The position numbers and the translations under genes are program-made. Below, piece after piece: positions 8,804-17,789 of a stretch of DNA of 64,000 bases (positions are counted from its first letter, which is position 1; each line of letters starts with the position of its first letter). Source of the stretch: Lachnospiraceae bacterium (GTDB lineage Bacteria > Bacillota > Clostridia > Lachnospirales > Lachnospiraceae); assembly GCA_910575275.1 (NCBI GenBank), contig CAJTEE010000008.1, forward strand, positions 85,525-149,524, read 5' to 3'. The notes under the pieces were generated by a model, which worked only from the letters and a program-made list of their open reading frames with translations, had not been told where the DNA came from and did not search any database.

Positions 8804-8818
8804 AAAGGAGAGAACAGG

Positions 8819-11800
8819 ATGCTGAAAACAATCATTCAGAAGGGAAATTATCATGACTCGGTCGTCCTGATGCTCCTGACGAACCATATATCGGCCATCC
8901 CGGGAGTAAAGAGGGCGTCGGTCATGATGGCGACGCCGGCGAATAAGGACATTTACAGACAGAGCGGGCTGGAGACCGGGGAGCTTTTAAAGGCGGGCGC
9001 AAACGATCTCGTGATCGTCGCCGATGTGGACGAGGAAACGTGCATGGAGACGATCGCGGCCGAGACGGCGTCGTTTTTCCAGAAGCAGGCGGAGACGGGC
9101 AAAAAAGAGGGAAAAACAGAGAGCGTGCGCTCCTGGGACAGAGCGCTGGAAAAGCTTCCGGATGCGAATCTTGCCATGATCTCGGTGGCCGGGGCGTACG
9201 CGGCGGCCGAGGCCGACCGGGCGCTCGATGCTGGCCTTTCCGTCTTTATGTTCAGCGACAACGTGGCGTTAGAGGATGAGGTGCGCCTTAAGAAAAAGGC
9301 TCATGAAAGGGGCCTGGCCCTGATGGGGCCGGACTGTGGGACCGCCATCATGAGTGGTGTCCCGATCGCCTTTGCGAACCTGGTCGAGACGGGTTCCATC
9401 GGGATTATAGGGGCGTCCGGGACCGGAATCCAGGAGCTGACCACGATCATCGACCGCCTGGGGGGAGGCGTCAAAAACGCCATCGGAACCGGAGGCCGTG
9501 ATCTGTCGGCCGAGGCAGGCGGCATCACAATGCTGGATTTCATCGACGCGATGGAGCAGGATGAGGCGGTCAAGGTGCTGATCGTGATCTCAAAGCCGCC
9601 GGCAGGGGCGATCAAGGAGCGTATCGTGAATCGGCTGCGTGCGGTGAAAAAGCCGGTCATCACCGTTTTTATGGGAGAGAAGCCGGAATACCATGAGAAG
9701 GGCTTTTACCACGCCTACACGCTGGACGAGGCGGCCCGCCTGGCGGTAAGTCTGGCGGACGGAACCGGGAAGGCAGATGAAAAGCCAGGGGAATGGACCG
9801 GCGCCGGCTTTGCGCCGGAGGAGAAAAAGACGATCAAGGCGTATTATTCCGGGGGAACGCTTGCCAATGAAGCGGCTATGTTGATTAAGGATTCCCTGGA
9901 GCTGAAGCTTCCGCCGGAGGATATAGAGGGGTACATGCTCCAGGCGGACGGCCATGTCGTCGTGGACCTCGGGGACGACGCCTATACCAAAGGAAAGCCG
10001 CATCCGATGATTGATCCTGCGAAACGGATCGAATGCATGCAAGATGCATTAAAGGATGCGGACACCGGCGTGATTTTGCTAGATGTGATGCTGGGCTACG
10101 GCTCGCATGACGACATGACAGGGGCCCTGCTGCCCTCCATCCTGGAGCTTAAGGAGGAAGCCGGGCGGCAGAACCGGAGGCTGTACTTCGTGGCGACGGT
10201 CTGCGGGACGAGGAAGGACTATCAGGGATACGACGAGGCGGTCCGGCGGCTTAAGGAGGCCGGCGTGCTCGTCTGCGATACCAATAAGCTTGCGGTCCGC
10301 GCCGCGATCCGCCTGATCGGCCATGATTTCGAGGAGCCGGTCAAGGAGACGCGCGAAAAAGAGGGAACCGGGCTTGCGGGCACGGGATATTCAGAGAAGC
10401 TTCTGGCACTCCTTTCGCAGAAGCCGAAGATCATCAATGTGGGGCTTAAAAGCTTCGCCGAGGTGGCCGGGCGGTATGGCTGTGAGGTGGTGCAGTTCGA
10501 CTGGACGCCGCCGGCCGGCGGGAATCTCGAACTGATCCGCATCCTGAATTTCCTCCGGAACTGTGAGACCGTGGACATTGACGCGGCAAACAACCGCGTT
10601 ATTGCCAGAATCGTGTCGAGCCAGCCGGTCATCAAGGATGTCGTGTGCGCGAACGAGGTGATCCCGGAGCTTGGAGAGGGAAAAGTAATCCTCCACGCCG
10701 GTCCGCCGATCGCGTATGCGGATATGCCGGATCCGATGCAGGGCTCCTGTGTGGGCGCGGTGCTGTTTGAGGGCTGGGCGGACACGGAAAAGACGGCGAG
10801 AAAGCTTCTCGAATCAGGCGAGGTGACGTTTATCCCCTGCCACCACGTAAACGCGGTCGGACCGATGGGAGGAATCACAACGGCCGGGATGCCGGTGTTT
10901 GTCGTGGAGAATGAGGACGGCGGCAACCGGGCGTACTGTACGATGAACGAGGGGATCGGAAAGGTGCTGCGCTTCGGGGCCTATTCAGACGAGGTGGTCA
11001 CAAGGCTTTGCTGGATGCGGGCTGTCCTCGGCCCGACGCTCGGGAGGGCGATCCGCAAGATGGGAAACGGGCTTCCCGTGAACCCGATGATCGCTAAGGC
11101 GATCGCCATGGGAGACGAGTTCCACCAGAGAAACATCGCGGCGTCGATGGTCTTTCTGCGGGAGGTCACACCGGTCATTACGGGGCTTGAAATGCCGGAA
11201 AAGGATCGGTACGATGTGATCAAATTCCTGTCGGATACGGAGCAGTTCTTCCTGAATATCATGATGGCGACCGGAAAGGCCGTCATGGATTCGGCGAGAA
11301 CCATAACGGATGGCACGATTGTGACGGCGATGTGCAGAAACGGAAAGGAATTCGGCATCCGGATCGCGGGTATGGGAGACCAGTGGTTTACCGGCCCGGT
11401 CAACACGCCGAACGGCCTTTATTTCACTGGCTATGACAGCGAGGACGCCTGCCCGGACATGGGAGACAGCGCGATCACCGAGACCTTTGGCGTCGGAGGG
11501 ATGGCGATGATTGCGGCCCCGGCCGTGACGCGCTTTGTGGGTGCAGGCGGCTATGAGGACGCGCTGCGAACAAGCACGGAAATGGCGGAGATCACGATCG
11601 ACCGGAATCCGAATTTCATCATCCCGAACTGGAATTTCCAGGGGATCTGCTTAGGGATCGACGCAAGACTCGTCGTGGAAAAGGGGATCGTTCCGGTTAT
11701 CAATACCGGAATCGCCCATAAGATCGCAGGCTACGGCCAGGTCGGGGCGGGAACGGTCAGGCCGCCGATGGAGTGCTTTGAGAAGGCAGTCACTGCCTAT

Positions 11801-11827
11801 GCCAAAAAGCTTGGGTATCAGGCATGA
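8819..11827 (+). CDS. allFG: AllF-AllG fusion (FdrA + YlbE/DUF1116), oxamate carbamoyltransferase
   Basis: A single 1002-residue reading frame. Residues 1 to about 505 match FdrA, a succinyl-CoA-synthetase-like protein with the GPDCGTAIMSG and GIIGASGTGIQE motifs (about 163-205). From about 535 to the end it matches YlbE/DUF1116, with the HAGPPI segment, FIPCHHVNAVGPMGG and a C-terminal INTGIAHK motif. The linker in between is charged and Gly-rich. In E. coli, FdrA (AllF), YlbE (AllG) and YlbF (AllH) together form the oxamic transcarbamylase that turns oxalurate plus phosphate into oxamate and carbamoyl phosphate. Here two of the three are one chain. No frameshift is needed: the frame is continuous and codon use is even across the join. 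The carbamate kinase that uses the product follows by 16 bp. Confidence 0.88.
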   Translation: MLKTIIQKGNYHDSVVLMLLTNHISAIPGVKRASVMMATPANKDIYRQSGLETGELLKAGANDLVIVADVDEETCMETIAAETASFFQKQAETGKKEGKTESVRSWDRALEKLPDANLAMISVAGAYAAAEADRALDAGLSVFMFSDNVALEDEVRLKKKAHERGLALMGPDCGTAIMSGVPIAFANLVETGSIGIIGASGTGIQELTTIIDRLGGGVKNAIGTGGRDLSAEAGGITMLDFIDAMEQDEAVKVLIVISKPPAGAIKERIVNRLRAVKKPVITVFMGEKPEYHEKGFYHAYTLDEAARLAVSLADGTGKADEKPGEWTGAGFAPEEKKTIKAYYSGGTLANEAAMLIKDSLELKLPPEDIEGYMLQADGHVVVDLGDDAYTKGKPHPMIDPAKRIECMQDALKDADTGVILLDVMLGYGSHDDMTGALLPSILELKEEAGRQNRRLYFVATVCGTRKDYQGYDEAVRRLKEAGVLVCDTNKLAVRAAIRLIGHDFEEPVKETREKEGTGLAGTGYSEKLLALLSQKPKIINVGLKSFAEVAGRYGCEVVQFDWTPPAGGNLELIRILNFLRNCETVDIDAANNRVIARIVSSQPVIKDVVCANEVIPELGEGKVILHAGPPIAYADMPDPMQGSCVGAVLFEGWADTEKTARKLLESGEVTFIPCHHVNAVGPMGGITTAGMPVFVVENEDGGNRAYCTMNEGIGKVLRFGAYSDEVVTRLCWMRAVLGPTLGRAIRKMGNGLPVNPMIAKAIAMGDEFHQRNIAASMVFLREVTPVITGLEMPEKDRYDVIKFLSDTEQFFLNIMMATGKAVMDSARTITDGTIVTAMCRNGKEFGIRIAGMGDQWFTGPVNTPNGLYFTGYDSEDACPDMGDSAITETFGVGGMAMIAAPAVTRFVGAGGYEDALRTSTEMAEITIDRNPNFIIPNWNFQGICLGIDARLVVEKGIVPVINTGIAHKIAGYGQVGAGTVRPPMECFEKAVTAYAKKLGYQA

Positions 11828-11843
11828 AAAGGAGCGAGGTAAG

Positions 11844-12776
11844 GTGCGCAGGAAAAGAATCGTGATTGCCCTGGGAGGAAACGCCCTCGGCAACAACGTA
11901 GCGGAGCAGAGGGAGGCCGTTGCCAGGACGGCGAGAGTGATCGTGGACCTGGCGCAGGAGGATATGGATATTATCCTCACGCATGGCAACGGCCCGCAGG
12001 TCGGTATGATTCAGAACGCGATGGACCGCATGAGCCACGAGGGAGAGGGAGGGCCTGTGCCTCTCCCGACCAGCGTGGCCATGAGCCAGGGCTATATCGG
12101 ATTTGACCTGCAGAACGCGGTCAAGTACGAGCTGTACAGGCGGGGACTGGATCGCAAGGTATCAACCATCCTCTCCCAAGTGGAGGTGGATGCGGATGAT
12201 CCGGAGTTTTTGAATCCGACGAAGCCGATCGGAAGATTTATGACCAGAGAGAAAGCGAAGAAAAAGGAGGCTGCCGGCGCGGTCTGTATGGAGGACGCCG
12301 GGAGAGGCTACCGTGTGGTGGTCGCCTCGCCCGAACCGAGACGGATCCGGGAGCTGGAGACGATCCGGACGCTGGTAGACGCCGGTCACATCGTAGTCGC
12401 CTGCGGCGGCGGAGGGATTCCTGTCGTATGGCAGGACGGGAAGCTTGCCGGCATAGACGCCGTGATCGACAAGGATAAGGTGAGCAGCCTTTTGGCGGTC
12501 AGCCTGGATGCGGATTACCTCGTGATTCTGACGGCCGTGGAGAAGGTGGCCATTCACTTTGGGACCGAAAGGCAGGAGTGGTTGTCCGAGCTGCGCGTCG
12601 CGCAGGCGGAGGAATACATGGCGCAGGGGCAGTTCGCCAAGGGCTCCATGCTTCCCAAGATTGAGGCGGCCGTCCGGTTTGCGACTTCCTGCGAGGGAAA
12701 GAAGGCTCTGATTACCCTGTTGGATAAGGCGGCCGAGGGGATCGCGGGGAAGACAGGGACGATCATCCGGTGTTAG
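11844..12776 (+). CDS. arcC: Carbamate kinase
   Basis: Amino-acid-kinase-fold enzyme of 310 residues that transfers phosphate from carbamoyl phosphate to ADP, giving ATP, ammonia and CO2. It shows ALGGNALGNN at the N terminus, SVAMSQGYIG near residue 75, CGGGGIPV near 187 and DKDKVSSLLA near 208. The GTG at 11844 is chosen because a GGAGCGAGG site lies just upstream and it aligns with known N termini; longer frames read into the previous gene. Placed next to the oxamate carbamoyltransferase, it is the ATP-yielding step of anaerobic allantoin use, as the allantoin-linked carbamate kinase is in E. coli. An arginine-deiminase role is less likely, as arcA and arcB are absent. Confidence 0.92.
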   Translation: MRRKRIVIALGGNALGNNVAEQREAVARTARVIVDLAQEDMDIILTHGNGPQVGMIQNAMDRMSHEGEGGPVPLPTSVAMSQGYIGFDLQNAVKYELYRRGLDRKVSTILSQVEVDADDPEFLNPTKPIGRFMTREKAKKKEAAGAVCMEDAGRGYRVVVASPEPRRIRELETIRTLVDAGHIVVACGGGGIPVVWQDGKLAGIDAVIDKDKVSSLLAVSLDADYLVILTAVEKVAIHFGTERQEWLSELRVAQAEEYMAQGQFAKGSMLPKIEAAVRFATSCEGKKALITLLDKAAEGIAGKTGTIIRC

Positions 12777-12788
12777 GAGGAGAAACAA

Positions 12789-14399
12789 ATGAGCATACCG
12801 GTTACACCCTTTATGTGGTTGACGGCGTTTCTGCCGATTCTTCTTCTGCTCGTCCTGATGATCGGGTTTCACTGGGGCGCGACGGACGCGGCGCCGATCG
12901 GCGTGGCGGCAGCGGTTGTCACCGGCGTCCTGCTCTATAAGGCGGATCTGGGGCTGATCGCGATCGAAAGCGCGAAGGGGATCTGGAACGCGCTTGTGAT
13001 CCTTTTGATTGTCTGGACCGCGGTCCTCCTTTATCAGGTGGGAAACGAGGCGAACGCCTTTCTTGCCATTCGAAACGGGATGAAACGGCTTTTGCCGAAT
13101 GAGCTTTTGCTTCTTCTGGCCCTGGGCTGGATCTTTGAAAGCTTTCTCCAGGGGATCACGGGCTTCGGCGTGCCGGTGGCGGTGGGAGCGCCGCTTCTGA
13201 TCGGGATCGGGGTAAAGCCGTTGTGGGCTGTGATCATCCCGCTTTTGGGGCAGTCATGGGGGAATACCTACGGCACGTTGGGAGCGGCGTGGGATGCGCT
13301 GGCAATGTCCGCGGGTCTTTCGGCGGGAGAGGCGGAGTATTTCCTGACGGCTCTGTATGCGGCTGCGCTTTTATGGCTCTGGAACCTGCTCATCGGACTG
13401 GTGACATGCTGGTTTTACGGGAGAGGGAGAGCGGTCAAAAAGGGCTTTCCCGCCGTTTTGCTTCTCTCCGGGATCCAGGGTGGCGGAGAGCTTGTGTTAT
13501 CCCAGTTCAATCCGACCCTGGCCTGCTTTGTGCCCGCGTGCGTGTCATTGGCGGCGATTCTCCTTTTGGGCAAAAGCAGCCTGTACGGGACGAAATGGCG
13601 GATCGAGGACAGTGCCGTCATGAAGCGGGAATCACAAAAGGATACGGGAAAGGAAGCGCCGCAGACGACGGATATGACCTTTCTTCATGCCCTGCTCCCG
13701 TATGTCCTGCTTTCCGTTATCACGCTGGCGGTGCTTTTGATTACGCCGGTCAGACAGCTTTTGAGCCGGGTTTCGATCGGGCCTTCCTTTCCGAAGACAG
13801 TCACAGGGTACGGCTTTGTAAATGAAGCTTCGGATTATTTTTCACCGCTGTCACCGTTTACGCATGCGAGTATGTTCCTGTTTGTGTCTTCGATGGCCGG
13901 ACTGGCTTTCTACACAAAGCGCGGCTGGATTGCTCCGGGAGGCGTGGAGAGAGTCTTTAAGAAATCTCTCTTTATGACGCTGCCCTCGGGGATCGCGGTC
14001 ATCGGGCTGGTGATCATGTCAAAGATCATGGCCGGGACTGGGCAGACCGCAGTCCTTGCGGATGGCATTGCAAGGGTTCTGGGGAAGGGCTATGTATTTC
14101 TGGCGCCGTTTATCGGCATGCTGGGCTCCTTTATGACGGGAAGCAACATGAGCTCGAATATCCTGTTCGGAAGCTTCCAGATGACGACGGCCGGGATCCT
14201 TAGGGTTAGATTCGCCTGTGTGCTGGCGTCACAGACTGCAGGCGGCTCGATCGGAAGCGCGATCAGCCCGAGCAACATCGTCCTCGGGACGACAACCGCC
14301 GATATTCTGGGCAGAGAGGGAGAGGTTTTAAAACGCATGAGTGCCGTTGTGCTGCCGACGGCGTTTGCAATGGGGATTGTCGTATTCTTTTGTATATAA
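12789..14399 (+). CDS. LctP-family permease
   Basis: A 536-residue polytopic membrane protein with about twelve or more hydrophobic segments. It resembles the L-lactate permease family, including the ESFLQGITGFGVPVAVG motif near residues 115-131 and a matching second-half motif around GSFMTGSNMSSN near 447. It starts 13 bp after carbamate kinase with an AGGAGGAG site. Lactate itself has no place here. Oxamate, the carbon end product expected from this locus, is a close steric analogue of pyruvate and lactate, so oxamate export is a reasonable proposal, though inferred only from family and position. Confidence 0.82.
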   Translation: MSIPVTPFMWLTAFLPILLLLVLMIGFHWGATDAAPIGVAAAVVTGVLLYKADLGLIAIESAKGIWNALVILLIVWTAVLLYQVGNEANAFLAIRNGMKRLLPNELLLLLALGWIFESFLQGITGFGVPVAVGAPLLIGIGVKPLWAVIIPLLGQSWGNTYGTLGAAWDALAMSAGLSAGEAEYFLTALYAAALLWLWNLLIGLVTCWFYGRGRAVKKGFPAVLLLSGIQGGGELVLSQFNPTLACFVPACVSLAAILLLGKSSLYGTKWRIEDSAVMKRESQKDTGKEAPQTTDMTFLHALLPYVLLSVITLAVLLITPVRQLLSRVSIGPSFPKTVTGYGFVNEASDYFSPLSPFTHASMFLFVSSMAGLAFYTKRGWIAPGGVERVFKKSLFMTLPSGIAVIGLVIMSKIMAGTGQTAVLADGIARVLGKGYVFLAPFIGMLGSFMTGSNMSSNILFGSFQMTTAGILRVRFACVLASQTAGGSIGSAISPSNIVLGTTTADILGREGEVLKRMSAVVLPTAFAMGIVVFFCI

Positions 14400-14421
14400 G
14401 AATACACATAAGGGAGAGAAA

Positions 14422-14631
14422 ATGGAAAAAAAGCATCAGATTTTGAAGACCAGAGAATCCCGGCTGCTCCTCGTCTTTTCGGGAATTCTGGCGGGGTTTC
14501 TTTTGATCCTGCTTGGAGCGGCAGTTTCCAACATGTGGATCTGTAAGACGGCGATGTTGTTGCTGCTTGGCTTTCTGCTGTATGGGCCCGTTCAGAATTA
14601 CCGTTTGCGCCATGGCGAATCACCTCGCTGA
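14422..14631 (+). CDS. Small two-helix membrane protein
   Basis: A 69-residue protein with two hydrophobic stretches, roughly residues 14-33 and 37-55, separated by a short SNMWICK turn, and charged ends. An AAGGGAGAG site stands seven bases before ATG 14422. I do not recognise a family. It lies 22 bp after the LctP-like permease and could be an accessory subunit of it, or just a small orphan. Confidence 0.55.
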   Translation: MEKKHQILKTRESRLLLVFSGILAGFLLILLGAAVSNMWICKTAMLLLLGFLLYGPVQNYRLRHGESPR

Positions 14632-14793
14632 TTCGTCATGGGCCAATACAGGTGTGGGGCCAAAGCATATGCCCCATCACCACAGGCGATTTGAAATGGG
14701 CATATGCGGTTACGTTCACAGGGTATCTGTGAACCGCAGCCGTTCAGAAGCCGGCCGAATGTCGGAAAAATCTTGGCAGGAAAGAGGAAGCAG
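14612..14793. other. Hairpin-rich spacer before allC
   Basis: The 160-bp spacer has imperfect inverted repeats: ATGGCGAATCA against TGATTCGTCAT (14612-14640), and GTTCACAG against CTGTGAAC with a 5-nt loop (about 14715-14735). No T tract follows either. It could allow partial termination or processing between the permease and allC; no gene is seen. Confidence 0.35.
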
Positions 14794-16071
14794 ATGGAGA
14801 TTAAAAAGGTTACAGAACGAATCCAAAACGATTTAGAGGAGCTGGCACGTTTTACGGCGACGCCCGGCAGCGGCTGTACAAGGCTTCCCTTTACAAAAGA
14901 AGCCAGAGGGGCTGTGGAATACATAAAGAAAGAGATGGCAGAGGCGGGTCTCCTTGTGTGGGAGGATGCGGCAGGAAATGTCTTCGGTATTCTGGAGGGC
15001 GAGAATCGGGAAGCGCCCTGTATCATGATGGGCTCTCATTACGATTCTGTCATAAACGGAGGAAATTTTGACGGGATCGCCGGCGTCGCCTGTGCGATCG
15101 AGGTAGCCAGGCAGCTTCGGGAGAGAGGCGTGCCAAGAAAGAGAAGCTTTGTGGCGGCGGGCTTCTGTGACGAGGAGGGGACCCGCTTTGGAACGGGCTT
15201 TTTCGGGTCCGGCGCGATGTTAGGAAAATGGGATGTGGAAGCCTGCCAAAGGTTTAAGGATACGGCCGGGATCTCCGTCTACGAGGCGATGGAGGAATAC
15301 GGGCTTGACCCAAAGCGGATCAAAGAGGCAGAATGGAGACCGGGCTCGATCGGCTGTTTCATCGAGGCACATGTGGAGCAGGGGCCGGTTTTGGCCGCGA
15401 AGGGGACGGAGCTGGGGCTTGTGGACTGCATCGTGGGGATCCAGCGGTATATGGTAACCGTCAAAGGGAGGGCCGACCACGCCGGGACGACACCCATGGA
15501 CATGCGGATCGACGCTATGGAGATGGCCGGCCGGGTCATTTCAAGCCTTCCGGGCTGGGCGAGAGAGTACGAGGACGGGACGGTGGCCACGGTCGGGTAT
15601 ATCCATGCGAGCCCGGGAGGGATCAATATCGTCGCAAAGGAGGTACAGTTCTCTGTTGACATCCGATCACGGAGCAACCGGCATATTGATGAAATTGCAG
15701 GGAGGCTAAAAGAGGCTCTGGAGGCGGCCTCTGTGGCCTGCGGCGGAAGCTATGAGATGGAGCAGAAGCTTAAGATCCGGCCGCTGCATCTGTCGGAGGA
15801 GCTGCTTGCCGTTATGGAGCGGGCATGTATGGACAGAGGATACAGCTATCAGAGGATGCCAAGTGGGGCCGGGCATGATACGTTGGAGATCGGGCAGACG
15901 ATTCCGTCGGTGATGGTGTTTGTGCCGAGTAAAGACGGGCGGAGCCATTGCCCGGTTGAGTGGTCCGCGTATGAGGATCTGGCGAAGGCGGCGGTTTTGA
16001 GCGCGGATTTGGTGGAGGCGGTGCTTTGTGGGCAGAAGACGTCCAGAGCAATCCTTTGCGGATACGGATAA
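14794..16071 (+). CDS. allC: Allantoate amidohydrolase (M20 family)
   Basis: M20-family binuclear metallohydrolase of 425 residues from ATG 14794, preceded by AGAGGAAG; a frame extending to 14704 is less likely because it would lie in the hairpin-rich spacer. It hydrolyses allantoate to (S)-ureidoglycine, CO2 and ammonia. The ligands are visible in order: GSHYDSV (residue about 77), GNFDGIAG, CDEEGTRFG with the catalytic Glu pair (about 122), HVEQGP (about 193) and SGAGHDT near 356. N-carbamoyl-amino-acid hydrolases share this fold, but allE in the same locus favours allantoate. It is the last recognisable gene of the ureide locus. Confidence 0.87.
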   Translation: MEIKKVTERIQNDLEELARFTATPGSGCTRLPFTKEARGAVEYIKKEMAEAGLLVWEDAAGNVFGILEGENREAPCIMMGSHYDSVINGGNFDGIAGVACAIEVARQLRERGVPRKRSFVAAGFCDEEGTRFGTGFFGSGAMLGKWDVEACQRFKDTAGISVYEAMEEYGLDPKRIKEAEWRPGSIGCFIEAHVEQGPVLAAKGTELGLVDCIVGIQRYMVTVKGRADHAGTTPMDMRIDAMEMAGRVISSLPGWAREYEDGTVATVGYIHASPGGINIVAKEVQFSVDIRSRSNRHIDEIAGRLKEALEAASVACGGSYEMEQKLKIRPLHLSEELLAVMERACMDRGYSYQRMPSGAGHDTLEIGQTIPSVMVFVPSKDGRSHCPVEWSAYEDLAKAAVLSADLVEAVLCGQKTSRAILCGYG

Positions 16072-16100
16072 GATCTGATTGACAGCATGTATGAAATGTT

Positions 16101-16161
16101 CTTGAGAGTAAAAAGGAATCTGACTTTTTAGGAGCGTAAACGTTTACTTTTTACTCTCAAG
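16101..16161. repeat. 15-bp inverted repeat enclosing a cre-like palindrome
   Basis: CTTGAGAGTAAAAAG at 16101-16115 is perfectly repeated in reverse complement at 16147-16161. Inside the loop, touching the right arm, is the palindrome GTAAACGTTTAC (16136-16147), which equals the core of the CcpA catabolite-control site. No T tract follows, so a simple terminator is unlikely. Confidence 0.55.
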
Positions 16162-16311
16162 CTGCAAGATTGTATTTTACATCGAAGATCATTGACAGAC
16201 AGAGCGACGGTGTGATAATGTATTTCTGTTCCCCCGGTTTTCCTGACCGGGGAGGCGACGGGTTCGCATAGGGAGGTTTCTTTCCCGAAATTCCAAGAAA
16301 ATAAAAAAATC

Positions 16312-16488
16312 ATGAAAAATAGGGGAGCCGGCGTCCGGGAATACTGGATTCTGGACCCGCTGCGGGAGACGATTCTTATATATAATTTCGAGAAGGAAAC
16401 CGTGGAAATCCATGACTTCCAGGACAGGATTGCGTCCGGGATTTTTGAGGGCTTGGAAATTGATTTCTCTGAGTTTGACGAGAGGTAA
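16312..16488 (+). pseudogene. Uma2-family (DUF820) endonuclease remnant
   Basis: A 58-residue frame whose translation contains GVREYWILDP followed by a strand-rich tail ending in FEGLEIDFSEF. This is the C-terminal third of Uma2-family restriction-like nucleases, where the REYWxxDP motif is typical. The N-terminal part with the catalytic Asp is absent; just upstream, the same kind of sequence is broken by stops and frame changes. It lies alone in the 780-bp gap between allC and rmlA and appears to be a decayed gene. Confidence 0.6.
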
Positions 16489-16780
16489 AAAATGGGACTG
16501 TCGCACTATCTCTGTATGATCAAATCAAACTCCCGCTGGATGTAGAAATTTTCCGTTCATATGCAATTGTAAAAATAGTTCCGACAGTTTTTCATTTATT
16601 TGTCATAGCCGTGACTTTCCCGGGAACGCTGATTCGGGGATTTCCTGGGAGGCGTACTTCCGTTTTTGACAGTCTCGCGATCGCAGGCGGAGTGATTGCC
16701 GCCGTGAAATACATGGATCCCGCAGGCTTTGGCCGTTCTCGGAGAATTTAAAGATTCCATTAATTTTAAAAGGCAGGCCT

Positions 16781-16808
16781 TTCAATCTTTCCGGTTCCAT
16801 GCTATACT
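16781..16808 (+). promoter_or_regulatory. Probable promoter of the rmlABD operon
   Basis: TTCAAT at 16781 and TATACT at 16803 with a 16-bp spacer lie 43 bp before the rmlA start. The stretch from 16489 to 16780 shows no gene. Confidence 0.5.
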
Positions 16809-16850
16809 AATGGCACTTTATACAGATTTTAAAAGAGAAAAGGAGCAGCC

Positions 16851-17753
16851 ATGAAAGGAATCATTCTTGCGGGCGGGAGCGGTACGCGGCTTTATCCGCT
16901 CACGAAGGTAACCTCCAAACAGCTTTTGCCGATTTATGATAAACCGATGATCTACTACCCGCTTTCTGTCCTGATGAACGCGAGGATTCAGGATATTCTG
17001 ATCATTTCTACGCCGGAGGATACGCCGCGGTTTGAAGCGCTTTTAGGGGACGGGAGCCAGTTTGGGATCCGCCTGTCCTACGCGATACAGCCGAGTCCGG
17101 ATGGGCTGGCGCAGGCGTTTTTGATCGGAGAAAGATTTATAGACGGGGATTCGGTCGCGATGATTTTGGGCGACAATATTTTCCACGGGCAGGGGCTTAA
17201 AAAACGCCTGCGCGCCGCGGCGGCCAAGAAGAAGGGGGCCACGATTTTCGGTTACTATGTGGATGACCCGGAGCGGTTCGGCATTGTGGAGTTTGACCGG
17301 GAGGGGAAGGCGGTCTCGATCGAGGAGAAGCCGGAGCATCCGAAGTCCAATTATTGTGTGACCGGCCTGTATTTTTACGACAACCGGGTCGTGGAGTATG
17401 CGAAGAAGCTGAAGCCGTCGGCGAGAGGGGAGTTAGAGATCACCGATTTAAACCGGATCTATCTGGAAAACGGGGAGCTCGATGTAACCCTTCTCGGGCA
17501 GGGTTTTACCTGGTTGGACACGGGGACGCATGAATCTCTGGTCGAGGCTACGAACTTCGTAAAGACCGTAGAGACACATCAGCATCGCAAGATTGCCTGC
17601 CTGGAGGAGATCGGCTATACGAATGGCTGGATTTCTAAGGAGGAAGTACTGGAGGCGTATGAAGTGCTGAAAAAGAACCAGTACGGCCAGTATCTGAAGG
17701 ATGTCATTGACGGAAAATACATTGACAAGCTGCCAGGGCATGCGGATAAATAG
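16851..17753 (+). CDS. rmlA: Glucose-1-phosphate thymidylyltransferase
   Basis: Nucleotidyltransferase of 300 residues that makes dTDP-glucose from glucose-1-phosphate and dTTP, the first step of dTDP-L-rhamnose synthesis. It has the N-terminal nucleotide loop [14 protein letters not shown] (residues 4-17), the [11 protein letters not shown] segment, the metal Asp in LGDNIFHG near 109, and [10 protein letters not shown] near 161. The C-terminal part is slightly longer than the usual 290 residues. An AAAGGAGCAG site precedes ATG 16851. It heads the rmlA-rmlB-rmlD run; product sugars would go to wall polysaccharide. Confidence 0.93.
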   Translation: MKGIILAGGSGTRLYPLTKVTSKQLLPIYDKPMIYYPLSVLMNARIQDILIISTPEDTPRFEALLGDGSQFGIRLSYAIQPSPDGLAQAFLIGERFIDGDSVAMILGDNIFHGQGLKKRLRAAAAKKKGATIFGYYVDDPERFGIVEFDREGKAVSIEEKPEHPKSNYCVTGLYFYDNRVVEYAKKLKPSARGELEITDLNRIYLENGELDVTLLGQGFTWLDTGTHESLVEATNFVKTVETHQHRKIACLEEIGYTNGWISKEEVLEAYEVLKKNQYGQYLKDVIDGKYIDKLPGHADK

Positions 17754-17789
17754 ACGGATGTGGCAGGAGATAAAGGAGATATAAATAGA

